Shown piece by piece: positions 24,628 through 36,400 of a stretch of 64,000 nt of DNA (position 1 is the first letter of the stretch; each line of letters starts with the position of its first letter). Position numbers and translations under genes: made by a program. The notes below the pieces were generated by a model. It searched no databases and was not told the DNA's origin. It worked only from the letters and a program-made list of their open reading frames with translations. Source of the DNA: Solenopsis invicta. Its lineage: Eukaryota; Arthropoda; Insecta; Hymenoptera; Formicidae. The stretch spans positions 18,024,156-18,088,155 of the forward strand of contig NC_052673.1 of NCBI RefSeq assembly GCF_016802725.1, given 5' to 3'.

Positions 24628-24862
24628 GAGTAAAAAAAGTTGACTTGACTAAATTTTTCAACTCAATTAAATTTTTTCTGTTCAATTATTTATCTATTCG
24701 ACTTAAATACATAAGATACTTGAATTTCAGTTCAAGCATTTATATTTTAAATTTAATTTTAGCTTAACTGTATGTATAACTTTAACTTAAATACATAAAT
24801 ACTTGAACTGAAGAAATTTAATCGAGTTGAAAAATTTAGTCAAGTTAACCTTTTTTTTTCTC
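24628..24862. mobile_element. Hairpin MITE, about 235 bp
   Basis: Left arm 24628-24680 contains TTGACTTGACTAAATTTTTC and AACTCAATTAAA. The right arm, about 24810-24862, is its near-exact complement. Complementarity continues inward (TTCAATTATTTATCTATT against AATACATAAATACTTGAA), so most of the element folds on itself. No coding capacity. Confidence 0.7.
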
Positions 24863-25108
24863 AATGCAGTTATAACTGTCTATTCATTTAATTATAATTA
24901 CTTTCAGACATAATTTCTTTGCTATATCATTAAATCAAATTTAAAATTTACCAAAATCTGTTTAGTTATAAATATTAAATTATTATATAAATATATATTG
25001 CACAGCGAACTATAGCTTTAATGTTTTTTTTTCCATGCGTTTTTAATAAAATTTTGACAAAGATTTGTGGATTAACAAGTATTTCGTAAGACCGTTTCGA
25101 GTTCTGCA

Positions 25109-25357
25109 CACTGAAAAAAAGAGTAGTAATAATAATTAATTTTTGATGAAATAATTTCAATTAAATGTTTGATTAATATAACCAAACATTTAGTAATATT
25201 TAATAATTACATTAATTGTAACATAATAATAATAATCTTAATTAAATATTATTAAACATTTGTTTATATTAACTGAATATTTAATGAAAATTATTTTACC
25301 AAAATTTAGTAACTATCATCTAGGTTTGATTGCTATTACCAAACTATTTTGGTAGTG
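25109..25357. mobile_element. AT-rich hairpin MITE starting CACTGAAAAAAA
   Basis: The left edge is CACTGAAAAAAAGAGTAGTA. The right edge is the partial complement ending GGTAGTG. Internal blocks GATGAAATAATTTCAATTAA and TTAATGAAAATTATTTTACC are in opposite orientation. The edge resembles the CACTGA-type elements at 33144 and 63034. Confidence 0.5.
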
Positions 25358-25399
25358 TAGTCGTCACTGCAGTTGCGCTTATATGACGTACTAATTTAA

Positions 25400-27003
25400 G
25401 AAACGATTGATTCTAACGAAAAATTAAAAGAATAGACAAGATGAAACGAAGGACCAATACGTGAGGAAGCGCGACGCCACCATGTAATTTACATCGCGCT
25501 CTCTTGATCTCATCCATTACTTTTTCCGCTTTGACTGGAAACATTTGTTTATTCGCGAGGAGAGAAGGAAACTCAGAAAAGTCACACGCGTCTCTGCGCC
25601 GCCGTTAAAAATCGCCAACACATGCGTTAGCGCCGTAAATTTTGGCCGGCAGCAAAATTATTATTCACACGATTTAGTGCGAGATAATAATCGGCTCTGA
25701 CCAGAAGCCGTTACGGTGATTTATGTGCCGCTCGTCTCTTTCTTCTTCTCGATTAGTCGTGAGATTCTTGGTATCTTTGAGACTTTGAAACGAGACGAAG
25801 AAAGCAAAAAGAATCTTTTTTGACAAAGAGACTAGGCCGTGTATACGAGATGTCGCGAAATAGATGATAAATTGAGTTTAATATTAGTCAAAGATGTTAT
25901 GTCTGATTAAGTCCAATTTCAATTTTTACGAATAAATTCTTTGTGGATTTTTCATTATTAATGAATTGATATCTTGTTTCTTCATTAATTAGTTTATTTG
26001 CTAGGAATAAAATTTTGTTTCGTCGTAATTAAATAAAGATTTATTTCAAGTGAAATTTCCTATTCTACAAATAAACTTTTAAATGTCTCTTTTTAGTGTA
26101 AGTATTTTCAATTGGAGAATTCGTTGGGAGCGAAACTGCATACAGCGCGTCTCAGCTCGACGCCACGACGGTGACGTTAACACACGTGATGGTTTTACGC
26201 CCAGCGACACGCGGGAAAAGCGTGCGCAGGTATCCTACGTAATTTACGCCTGTGTTCGCATTCCCGTGTACGATGCAATGTCCAATTAAACGTTTGATAT
26301 AAGGGCGGCAAGTCCGCCGTGTGTTTTGACTTTTGTGGCGATGCGCGTGTTCTCGCTGCGCGAAACGACGCGGCAAAAATAATTTGCCGTGAGGCGAAAG
26401 TGGAGAGAAGGATCTCGGGTGATTCGCGGAATAGCGAGAATTTCGCGTACGGATACAAAGTGTAAAATTACCGTGGTGTGTAAAGTACATCGGGCGCCAT
26501 GCGATCAAGAGGGACTTTTTGTTTAGCGTAAAAGCCGAGCGTCAAGCCGAAAAGCCTCGTTTACAGTGTCTGTATATCGCATTGATAAATAAACTCTGGA
26601 CATCTACGTCCTCGTTGTCGCGAGAATACCGCTCCTAAATATGCAATTTTTGTGAGATTATTTCTCATTCTTTATGAAATTGTATCTTGATATGCAATGG
26701 CAAAGTGTAACTTGCCTTCATTATTATAATGATATTAATGAATGTGTTAATTTTTAAAATGAAGTAAATAGGATGCTTGAAAACAGATGCCTCGGTCGTA
26801 TAAAAGCTGTAAATTGCCGTCGTAAAGGTGTTTGTGCCGTACTTAAGCTGTCTCCGTTTAACGCGGAACATCAACTTGACTTTGTCACGCTTAATCTCTT
26901 TATTAGATTAATAAATTTATACGCGAGTTCAAAGAAGAGGGACAGAAAGAGACACAGAGAAAGAAAGATTGTCATAAGACTAACTTTATTAATACGTTCA
27001 GAT
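25400..27003. other. Mixed GC-richer stretch, no supported gene
   Basis: Two CpG-richer patches (about 25430-25860 and 26090-26620) with many overlapping open frames on both strands, as GC-rich noncoding DNA gives. None has a start, codon use and splice sites that agree. They could be promoters or unlinked 5' exons. Confidence 0.3.
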
Positions 27004-27135
27004 GCACAGAAAAAGGAACTCGTATCAAATCAATAATTCATTATTCATTGTTTCATATATAAGCAAGAATATAAAATCTTGGAAGAATTTATAATCTCAA
27101 ATAGACATAATTTGCTTACATAAAGGAAAAATTTT
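27004..27135. mobile_element. Partial copy of the GCACAGAAAAA MITE family
   Basis: Starts GCACAGAAAAAGGAACTCGT and follows the left half of the element at 32928-33402 block by block: ATCAAATCAA, CATATATAAGCA, AATATAAAATCTTG, CATAATTTGCTTACAT. The right arm is missing or too decayed to place. Confidence 0.55.
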
Positions 27136-27367
27136 TTTTTAAACTTATTAAAGAAAAAGATGAATAAAACGATAATACTTTTATTCTCTACAAAGTGACG
27201 ATTCTTGAAAAGGACTCGTTAAAATCGACCTGTTTTTTTCCAAGAATATGACATATTCAATTTTTGTTTTATATTTCTGCATATAATTTATCTATCAACA
27301 GAATCAAGAACAATAGATATATTTTTCATGTACGATATGAAAACGTTCGTAAAATCTAAGAAATATC

Positions 27368-27643
27368 ATGTTGAGTAAAACAGTTGTTACATTCTTTGAA
27401 TCTTTTTCAAAGTTAATGAACTTTGCATCCGTTCGTAAGCTCATGGAATCCTGGAGCATCAAAGAAATACAAAAACGGCACTGCGACAACGTACAGCGTG
27501 TGTCACTTCCTTCTCAGGAATTGTCACTATCCGTATTTTCTCCATCTACCGATGAAAAGGTTTCCGTGAAAGAATCTAAATTTACCTCGTATATCACGAT
27601 AAATCGCAATGTCAGGAAAGTTAAGATCTACGAAAAATTATAG
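27368..27643 (+). CDS. Weak 91-codon open frame, uncertain
   Basis: A real ATG opens 91 codons with fairly balanced, Ser/Lys-rich composition (for example KLMNFASVRKLMESWSIKEI). No signal peptide, domain or splice partner is seen, and the flanks are AT-rich noncoding sequence. It may be a chance frame. It is kept because its base composition is less skewed than the other random frames around it. Confidence 0.2.
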   Translation: MLSKTVVTFFESFSKLMNFASVRKLMESWSIKEIQKRHCDNVQRVSLPSQELSLSVFSPSTDEKVSVKESKFTSYITINRNVRKVKIYEKL

Positions 27644-27694
27644 AAACATTCATCTACGTAGAATAACCCGTTGAGGAACGAGAAAAGTGTGAAC

Positions 27695-27785
27695 GGTGAT
27701 AACCATTTCTTAATTATACAGGAAATTAATTGAGAAAATTTTTTAATTGATCAATTTCTCGCATAATTAAAAAACTGTTATCATC
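27695..27785. repeat. Pre-miRNA-sized hairpin 1 (91 bases)
   Basis: The left half starts GGTGATAACCATTTCTTAAT and the right half is its imperfect complement ending AAACTGTTATCATC. The two arms of about 40 bases meet with almost no loop. Either a short hairpin transposon or a candidate small-RNA precursor. Confidence 0.5.
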
Positions 27786-27841
27786 AATTATACTTTTATT
27801 TTATTTTATACCCTTACGGAAAATTAATACTGGTAGTATGT

Positions 27842-27935
27842 ATTAAATTGGCCGGTGATTAATTGCTGCTTTTTTGAGTGCTGTTGTTAGTGCTGCTTTT
27901 AATACTCAAAATAGGTAATTAATCACCAATTTAAT
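27842..27935. repeat. Pre-miRNA-sized hairpin 2 (94 bases)
   Basis: Left arm ATTAAATTGGCCGGTGATTA, right arm GGTAATTAATCACCAATTTA. Inside, TTTTTTGAGT pairs with ACTCAAAA, leaving a loop rich in GCTGTTGTTAGTGCTGC. The stem is about 35 bp with small bulges. It sits only 57 bases after the hairpin at 27695-27785. Confidence 0.5.
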
Positions 27936-29690
27936 ATTAACCAATTTAACAATGCCAGGGTTAAATTTTTATAACTTGCTAACAATAAGTCTAGAATCCT
28001 GCGTCATATCATGTTTAATAGTTTCAATTAGATTTAATAGTTTTAATCAGAGATTTATCTCCATGGTAAATTTTATTTTTTTTTTAAATTAATTAAGTTA
28101 TTATATTAATCATCTTGAGTGATGGCTTACACATACGAAGGCACAAAGTACATCGTATCTCACGATCGTTGCCAAGAATTCTAATAAGTCACTGTCAGTT
28201 TGCGCATTTGTATGACATCAAGCAAATTCTTCATTATAATTAACAAATGCATTCCAGAAAAATGTTCAATATAAAAGTGATTAGTGTCAAATTAAAAGTT
28301 TAAAATTTCATTACACGAGGAAAAATATATAATAATATTATTTTGTTTAAATAAATATATTTTAAGCAGGCGGAGAAATTCAACGCTTGTACCTATTACT
28401 TTATATCTTGCAGAAATTGTTTATCTACAGTTATGTAATTATATTCATTTTCTAGCCAATTGTACGAATGCAGGTTCTCTAATTTACACACCCACTTAGT
28501 AAATATTTGTTTATTCCGCATTAATGCATTTTAATTGTAATTGATTTACTGTTTAAATTATTCGTTTGTAGCATAACATGCATACATGTACTAAAACAAT
28601 TCTCTTTACGTATTAAGATCTGACGATAAATTGAATGCTGCTGTCCGAGTGTCACAATGTGTCATTACAGAGAAGTAACGAGAAAATTACTCTCCGTTTT
28701 ACACTAATTATATAATATCATTTTTCCTGTACTTATTTCGCGGCTCGCAAAGTTTTTACACGTGCCCTCTTTTCAGTCCGTAAAATTTTTACAAATTCTA
28801 TTTATGCTATGTTATCGTGACGTGTTTGACGGATTTTACTGCGATCGTAAAGCAGACACGTGTGTATTTATATGTTAATTTTTAGATTTCTCAACACGCC
28901 ATTTACTGGATTTTCTAATTTAGTGCATTAATTTAACGTGCACTTGATTGGCGATTGAAAAATCGCTGAGATTCTTGGTTCCTTGACAAGTAATTTCACA
29001 TGAAATATAAATCTATTGAAAGAATGATAGCGTAAAGTTTTGAAAATCTTTAACGATCCGTTGGGAGATTAAGCTCTTTCTCTTAAGTGCTTTTTGTGCA
29101 TCATGTATCATCTCCGCGTACTACTTTCGGCTATTAAAAAAGTAACGACCTCCTCTCTGTTAGCATCTCCGTGTTAATAGGTTTTTTGTAGCTAAACTAG
29201 TGTACATCTTTTTGTATTCAAAGTGAAATAGATGTATGTTTGAAATTTAGTGAAAACGTACAAGAAGGGTAGTTCTAGTGCAGTCCAATGCAGCGATAAA
29301 AGAAATAAATTTGTGTCCTATAACGTCGCATCAAATAATCGAGACGGCAAATTTATATCTTAACTTGTCAATATTCGAAGTAAATTCAATCTATTATATT
29401 ACGAAAGATGTTTATTTCATTTAGAATGTTCGCAAAAGTCGTGAAGCGACCCGTACCAGCACAGACTAACAAAAATATTGCTACAGTGTTTCAGCAATAT
29501 TGCAGCAACGTTAATATAATATTATACATGTTGTTGCAACATTACGCATCAATATTTCTGAAGCGGACATTTTACCATTGCTGCAATGTTGCTGAAACAT
29601 CGCAGCAACATTTGGCGATGCTTTTCCTATGCTGTGCTCGAAAGAAATTTTTTATTGGAAATTAAGAAGTAATTAATTGGGAATTTTTTT
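27936..29690. other. AT-rich intergenic stretch with one hairpin element
   Basis: No gene supported. The only structured part is the inverted repeat at 29471-29613 (listed separately). Confidence 0.4.
29471..29613. mobile_element. Hairpin element with GCAGCAAC/GTTGCTGC ends
   Basis: The block at 29471-29511 (AATATTGCTACAGTGTTTCA, then GCAATATTGCAGCAAC) is the imperfect complement, about 88%, of 29577-29613 (ATTGCTGCAATGTTGCTGAA, then ACATCGCAGCAACATTT). A related fragment with the same words (TTAGCAATTGTTGCAGC, TGCAACGTTTCTGC) lies at about 32853-32907. Confidence 0.55.
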
Positions 29691-30530
29691 GTTCGGCGTT
29701 TTTTGTAGATGCCACGCGACCGCTGTCAGGAACTAATGCGTCACCGCCTCACCTCTCTGTCGATTACGAGTTAACCGGCGCAACCATGGGAAATTACACG
29801 ATATCGTCGTGTCGCGACTGTGCACCGCTGCAGGACGGACGGTCGCTCGCGCGAGTTGGAAGGACAGTGGTTTTAAAATAAGCACCGGGAGTCCCAGCGC
29901 TCTGCCAATGCCCATCGGTCCGAGCGCTCACTCTCTTTCTCTCCTTCTCTCTCTTTCTTTCTCTCTCTCTCTTTCTCCTCTATCTCTCCGATTCACTTGC
30001 TCGTTCTCTTCCTCGGCGGCGTGGTCGGTAGTTGATCGTGGCTCGCGCTCGCAGCAAAGCTCGCCGCGACCGCGTCGCTCGCCGACAGTCGCGAGAGGAG
30101 ATCGCATTGTTTCATAGTTAAGCGCCGTTGACGATCGTCGACGTCGGAGGTGGATTTTCCGCGAGAGATCTCTCGACGAACGCAAAATCGTCGCCGAGTC
30201 GTGTTGTGTGTGCCGCGGTCGAGTTGCGACGATTTACTTTATCCCCGAGATCGCGTCTTCGCGGCGCCGCAGGTGGATCGACCGGGTGGTTCCGAGTGAT
30301 GACTCCGATAAATCGATTTCCGATATCATCGTGTGACGTTCGTTCTGGGGAAGCGTCTCTGCCGGCTCGATAATCGCGGCCACGATTCCGTCGATCACGC
30401 GATTGTGACGCTCACGCGTGGACAACCGGGACGATCGACAGCGTCGGATGTTGATCGACGATAAATCGGTCCACGACATATATTTTTAGCCGGCGAAGCC
30501 GCCACGCGCATTGTATCAGATTAGGTATCA
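29690..30530. promoter_or_regulatory. CpG-rich island with a CT-rich microsatellite
   Basis: Abrupt rise in GC and CpG content inside AT-rich DNA. It contains a CT/TTTCTC simple repeat at about 29932-29990, then very CpG-dense sequence to about 30480. Open frames are long on both strands but disagree and lack supporting splice sites. A promoter plus noncoding first exon of a downstream plus-strand gene is the likeliest reading. Confidence 0.4.
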
Positions 30531-32020
30531 GAAGGGATTTGTGTGTTAGAATAAAACGACGTGTTAGATTATCTTAAGATTACAATTTTTTTCTCTATTG
30601 CAACGCATTCGTATTTTGTCGAGAATACAAGATTTTAATAAACGCTAATCTAATCTCGGCGATAAACGTCATTGATGTAGATTTATATGAATGTTTTTAT
30701 CATAAATTTTCGTTATATCACAGATATTCTCATTTTTGTCAGCTCGTGAAAAGCAAACATGATTTAATTAACCCTTTCAACCCCTAATTAATTATATTTG
30801 AAAAAAAATGTTTTTTTTGTTTATTATTGTTCTTAATGGTAGAGATAATAGTATTTAATTTTTTTTTAATTTTTCTATTAATGATTTTGGAGAAATCCAA
30901 ATGTTATTGTTGTGTTGTTGTTTAAATATCGATCAGTTTGACGTTTGAATGGATCTGAAGATTGTTGCCTCAGAGCAACGACGAGTGCGAAAGGGTTAAT
31001 AATCGATACGCTAACACTGACTAATACCTTTTAAGAAGCCTTAACATACAATTAACACTCTATACACATAATTTTTCCCGCAAACTGAGAAATGTAATCA
31101 AAATTGTATCATTTGTATTATTGAATAAGTTAATATATTTTTTAAATTAAATTATGTTAAAGGACTTATAAAATTAGTTAAAAAGTAAAAGTTATATAAA
31201 CAAAAAACTAACTTAATTAAAAGTTGCATTAAAATTAAATTAATTTAAATTAACAGTTAATTTTAAAAAGTATTATTTATAACGAATTAAAAACTTATAA
31301 TTTTATATATAAAATAACAAAAAATATTGTTTTTTTAATGTGGATGTCTTTTTTTTATAATTCTTTTATATAAGTGAATTTTTGATTTAGTAAAAAAGTT
31401 AATAAATTAAAGTTTATGTGTTTTAAAGATAACTAGTTAAACTTAAAAGTGAAACCGTTTAAAATATTAATCAAGTTAAATCCAAAGTTATTAACTTTTT
31501 AACTTTATTATTTAACTTTTAATTTTTTACTTACTACTCATCCTTGATTTATATACAATTGTTTTCAATAAACAATCATACAAAATAATTTTTAACGACA
31601 TTAAAGTATATGTTAGAGAAGAATTTGAAGTCATTGAGAAGAATTTTTTATACTGGTAAATGAATAAATAGAAGGGAATCTCAGAAAAGTCGTGATTTAA
31701 GGTGTGTAGAGAAGACGCTAAGAAACAACGTGTGTACAGAGTGTTGATTGTGAGATTTCCCACAAAAAAATGGAAAAATGGCTTGGAAAATTTACATAAA
31801 AACATCCCATCGGCATCAAGTTGAATATGTCCGAGCTAATTAAACTGATTTAATTAATTGACCATTGTTCGAAGATTATATAACGTTCTCAGTACGTTCA
31901 TCTGACTCTACAGTTCCTTCATTTAATGATTCCATTTTCATACAAATGGAGATAATATCGCTTCTAAGTAGCGATCTCCCTCTCCCTTCCCCCTTCTCAA
32001 TGTCAATTAGACTCTGATTA
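30531..32020. other. AT-rich noncoding stretch
   Basis: Very AT-rich, with no supported gene. At 31100-31540 there are many repeats of AAGTTA/TTAACT words on both strands, probably a decayed AT-rich transposon remnant without definable ends. Confidence 0.35.
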
Positions 32021-32594
32021 ATCTCAGGGCATTTCGCAGCGGGCGCTCGTGCTTGTATATTATTCTATTCTTCGCCTCCCGTTTTACGACTCGCGCTCGC
32101 CGTGTGCCATGCCTCCGTTTTGCTTCGTTTCTCCGGTTGGTTTCGCGGCTGGACCGCGTGAGTAACGCGTCACACGACGCTATCATCGCTAAACGTGACG
32201 ATGTCGCGCGGCTAATAAAGCGCGCTTGAAACTCGCAAGTGCGAACGTGGAATCGGCGTTTCTTTTCCTAATACGAGACCGTGTGCGCCGAACCTCGGTC
32301 CAGTTAAGTGACTCATTGTCAGCCTAGATCGGAGAAAATCGACGTGATTCATTCGCGCTGTTGACGACGACGAGACGCGCGGCAGTGAGGTGAATGCTCC
32401 GGCCAAGTCGAGGAAGTGGTGCGAGCCGGCGTCTGGTCGGACCGCTCGCCGTGTTACGTTTGTCCGCGCGTGTCGCGCTAGTTAGCGGTGATCCCTAGAC
32501 CCGATTTGCGGCGATCGTAGGATGATCATCGCCACCGCCGGGAGAAGACATCCACCGTAGATCCATAAAAAAAAAAATCACCCGATTCGCGCAG
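32020..32594 (+). promoter_or_regulatory. CpG-rich promoter or leader region before the exon at 32595
   Basis: GC- and CpG-rich sequence with no consistent frame, running directly into a coding-like exon with an ATG at 32595. It ends with an A-run (about 32566-32577) and the sequence CGATTCGCGCAG before the ATG, which could also be read as an acceptor. Confidence 0.4.
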
Positions 32595-32724
32595 ATGCCA
32601 GGTGTCAGCTACGTACAGCCGGTACCGCGAGACTCCGCATCCACCTGGTACACCAACGTCGACGCGGCACTCATGGGAATTCAAAGCACTGCGCAGTTCA
32701 TCGACAAGTACCACCACATTATTG
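32595..32724 (+). CDS. Likely first coding exon (43 codons), downstream partner unknown
   Basis: The ATG at 32595 opens an exon of 43 codons plus one base, ending in a good donor (ATTG then GTAAGG). The peptide starts MPGVSYVQPVPRDSASTWYT and continues through DAALMGIQSTAQFIDKYHHI. Codon use is C/G-rich at third positions, unlike the surrounding AT-rich DNA, which supports coding. It leaves phase 1. In this window only the RhoGAP exons at 54927 and 61364 accept phase 1, so it may be a remote alternative first exon of that gene; otherwise its partners lie outside what I can recognise. No domain can be assigned from 43 residues. Confidence 0.45.
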
Positions 32725-32927
32725 GTAAGGATAAAAATGATGATTTATCGTGACGGAATTTGTGTCGGAGGAGCACGTGGGAGGAATCGCGAGGAATTCA
32801 TCTCGAATCCCACGAGGAAGACGCGACTCTCGTTTTAACGACGCAGTGCGGAATATTTTAGCAATTGTTGCAGCTACATTTGCAACGTTTCTGCGGTATT
32901 GCTGAAGTATTCTGCATGGGAATGCGG

Positions 32928-33402
32928 GCACAGAAAAAAAATTAGTATCAAATCAACAATCAGATTATCATATATAAGCAATAGTATAAAATCGTCTTGA
33001 AAAAAAATTGATAATCTTAAACAGGCATAATTTACTTACATGAGGAAACAATATTTTTTATGTAAGGAATAAATTTTTTTATGTAAGCTATGTTTGTTTC
33101 AAATTATCAAATTTTTTCAAGACTTTATACTCCTCTTTATATACACTGAGGAAAAAGTTACTAAATGTTAATAAATATTTATTTGATTAGTACTAATGAA
33201 ATATTTATTAAATATAAATATATATTTATTAGTACAAGAACTACTAATTTTATTTATGTATAATTTTTTTAGTAGAATATTTATGTGCCGTAAGTAAATA
33301 TTGTACTATTCGAATAAATATTTATTAAAATTTAGTAATTTTTTCTCTTAGTATATAATTGAAATATGATTGTTGATTTAATAATAATTTTTTTTCTACG
33401 TG
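32928..33402. mobile_element. Hairpin MITE (GCACAGAAAAAAA ends) carrying a second MITE
   Basis: Outer arms: GCACAGAAAAAAAATTAGTA with ATCAAATCAACAATCA on the left, and the complement TGATTGTTGATTTAATAATA with TTTTTTTTCTACGTG on the right. An inner complementary block pairs TAAAATCGTCTTGAAAAAAA with TTTTTTCAAGACTTTATACT. The right arm is interrupted by the element at 33144-33353. A partial sister copy is at 27004-27135. Confidence 0.6.
33144..33353. mobile_element. CACTGAG-type MITE inserted into another MITE
   Basis: Ends CACTGAGGAAAAAGTTACTA and complement TAGTAATTTTTTCTCTTAGT, with TATATA at both borders, fitting insertion at TA. Shared internal words (AATAAATATTTATTTGATTA, AATGAAATATTTAT) link it to the element at 63034-63248. 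Confidence 0.65.
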
Positions 33403-36400
33403 AAAAGTTTTTTCTTCTACGCCTTGTTAGAGTGCACGGTACACTCATTAGGTGCTGAGGAACGTTTCGTGTTTCGCGAGAGTAAAGGAGATGTAATGGC
33501 TCGTTACTTGCACGGGACACGCATCGTAAATCGCGTCCTCTCGTATTCCCATCTCACAGGTCGGATGGTGAACGTACGAATCGCGGAGTAAAGCTAATGT
33601 TTTACATGCGGGCATATTTCGAGTGACATTGATTTTCATCCGTCAGCCAGATCCGACCGTAAAGTATTAAATTTACCACATTGTTTAGATGATTCGAGAC
33701 ACGTGTAATGTACATCGCACGAGATCTATGACGTAATTGTTGAATGATAATGTTGCTTCTCAATTTCGGGGAGTTTCGAGTTTCGGAACGGATAAGATTT
33801 ACGATTAGATTCGATTTTAGGTTCGATCGTTGAGTTTTATACTCTGTAAATGCTTCTCCTTTGTGCTCCTTCCTTACTCTACCGAGATGTAAAAGTATTC
33901 AAAGCAGAAATGACGTGATTGCATGCAGAATACTCACGGAAAGAGCGGCTAACGAGATAAAAATAATATATGCATTATTTATTGAAAAATTGTTGAAATA
34001 TCTTGAGTTTGAATTTTGTTGTATTTATTTTTAACTCCAAATATGTCTTATCACCTTGTGTTTCTTGAGGACATTGCGAATGCAACATGTAAAAGAAATT
34101 TTATGCTTATGAAAATTGGATTTCGTCATTTATGCTGTGAACTTTTATCGAAGCATTAGTATTAAAATATGTTCAACTTCATATCTTTTTAATATATTTC
34201 CATAATATTAATTCTAAGTGCTTATCCAAAGATTTAAAAATCGCACGAATAACGAAATTACGAAAATATCGTTATTTTCCTTGTCCTTTTTGCAGCGCGA
34301 AAGTTAAACGCCGACTAGTGTTATCCTTTTTTTCTTCTCTCCCCATCTCTTTCTCTAGCTCCTACCAATATTTTTTTTACATCAAGTAAGTCACGATTCA
34401 TCGATCCAGAGTACAATATAATGCACTGATAAATGGTTATAATATTAATGTTTAAATTGTATTATAAGCGAGCAATTAAAAATTCCATTTTTATTTGAAT
34501 AAATTAGCACGTATATAGAAGAATACTTCAATCATTTCTAGAAGGAATAAAATGTTATTTGATTTAGATACGTGTCTATAAATAGTTTATAAGTATAATT
34601 CTAATTTAAGAAAATATTACACAAATTAATATTTTATTGCCAAAATCTTTCCAAGCTTTTTTAGCAAATCGCTCTACCTATAGCCGGTTGATCTCGTACT
34701 TGATTATGAAAAAAAATATGAGATGCAATCAGCATTTATTTGACGCATAAATTATTTAGTTGTTTAATTATTTTTCTACATTGTCTGTATATACATACAC
34801 AACATGTACAACATTTGTGTTATGAGAGACCATTTGTCAATAAATATATCTGCACACGTCACTGGCAATGTGTTGTTTAAATTTAGATTATTATTCGCAT
34901 CATCGTAAACAGAAAGCAAGAACAGAAAAAGGAACCACGTAACCTTAATCTACCTCAAAACAATCTGCGATCTGGATCCATATTCGCTTCGTCTAGCGTC
35001 TGTAACGAAACGTGATCGACAGTCAGTGGACTGACGGGACGGACAGTGATCGGGAGAGTGGAGCCGCGTATATATTTTAAGACCGTTTCTCTCTCGCATC
35101 AGGGATTTCCCCGGAACCGTCTTGGATACGTCAGGCAGACTGACACGTTCGATAATCCATCGGCCGTTGCGAGACCATTTATATGGCCAATTGATGAGTT
35201 TCCTGCTTCTCTGCTCCAAGTGCGAAAATCTGTCAAGAATCGCTATTGCCGGAAAATGAATGCATAAATTACGAAGGCCAGCTTTGACGGCCGGCATTGC
35301 AACGTAAACTGTTGTGATGTATTGGAATTCTTTTAATCTTTTGAAATCCATATGACAGATGTTAAAGAGATAGTAAAATAAATAGTAAAATAAAATTCTA
35401 TTACTTTTTAAATCGTTTATTAAAAATTTTACAAATGTCACTTTTCTGAAATACTTTTTAACAAAAAAATAAAAATGTACGGAATGTACAGAATAAATCA
35501 AGTGCTTCTTGCTTTCTAATTAATTTTCTAATAAATTATAAATAAATTAGCATATTTAAAACATATGTTCTATAAAGCGTACTTCTTCAATAAAATATTT
35601 GCGTTAATTGTCATTTTTGACGATCTCATTCTCAGTGATTTATTTTTAATTTAACTTTTTTTTAGTAAACTGTATTTATCGACTACGTGATCAAGAATTT
35701 CGATAGATGTAGTTTATAAGAATTTCATATCGAGATAACAAATTGATTGCATGATCTCAAAATTATGATCAATGTTTTGATGATTAAATGTTATGATTCT
35801 GCTGAAAATATCAACAAAAAAAATGCATATTTTTACACATAGAAATATTCTATTTCAAATTAATAGATCACCTGTCGAAATCGCTAATGCATTTACTAGA
35901 ACCGTTTTCATGGATTTTTGCCAACTATCGCGACTCATGCGATTGTGACAGCACGTTGGTGTGAGTCGTAAGCATGCTCGCGTAAATCCAACAAAATTTG
36001 CATGGATGGAAAATTTGTATTGCACGCCAGGAATAATTTCAAAAATTTAATTTACCAACACTTTATCAAGACTCATCTATTATTTTATTACAGTTGTGTA
36101 AATAGTTTATATTAAGTTTTGTTTCAAGATATTTATATTGATCTATTATTTTCTTTGAATTAACAGACCTTTGCAGACTAATTGGATTATTGATGAATGC
36201 TTGTATTTTTTTTTAAATCTGAAAAAGTATACTCCAGTATACTTTTTTAATTTATTTAGGAATACGATTATACAATTGTACGATCTTGAATATTTTTTTG
36301 TTTTATTTTTTCATACATGTCCAAATTTGAAGCACAAATGAGAAAATTGTCTCAAACAACCCCACAATTTGCGAAATCTTAGTGGCAGAAGGGGGAGGGC

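Noticed and set aside
34950..35501. 183-codon minus-strand open frame
   Set aside because: Begins in very AT-rich sequence with a Phe/Tyr/Lys-rich run, then crosses a GC-rich island. No domain, signal peptide or splice pattern; composition changes mid-frame as expected by chance.
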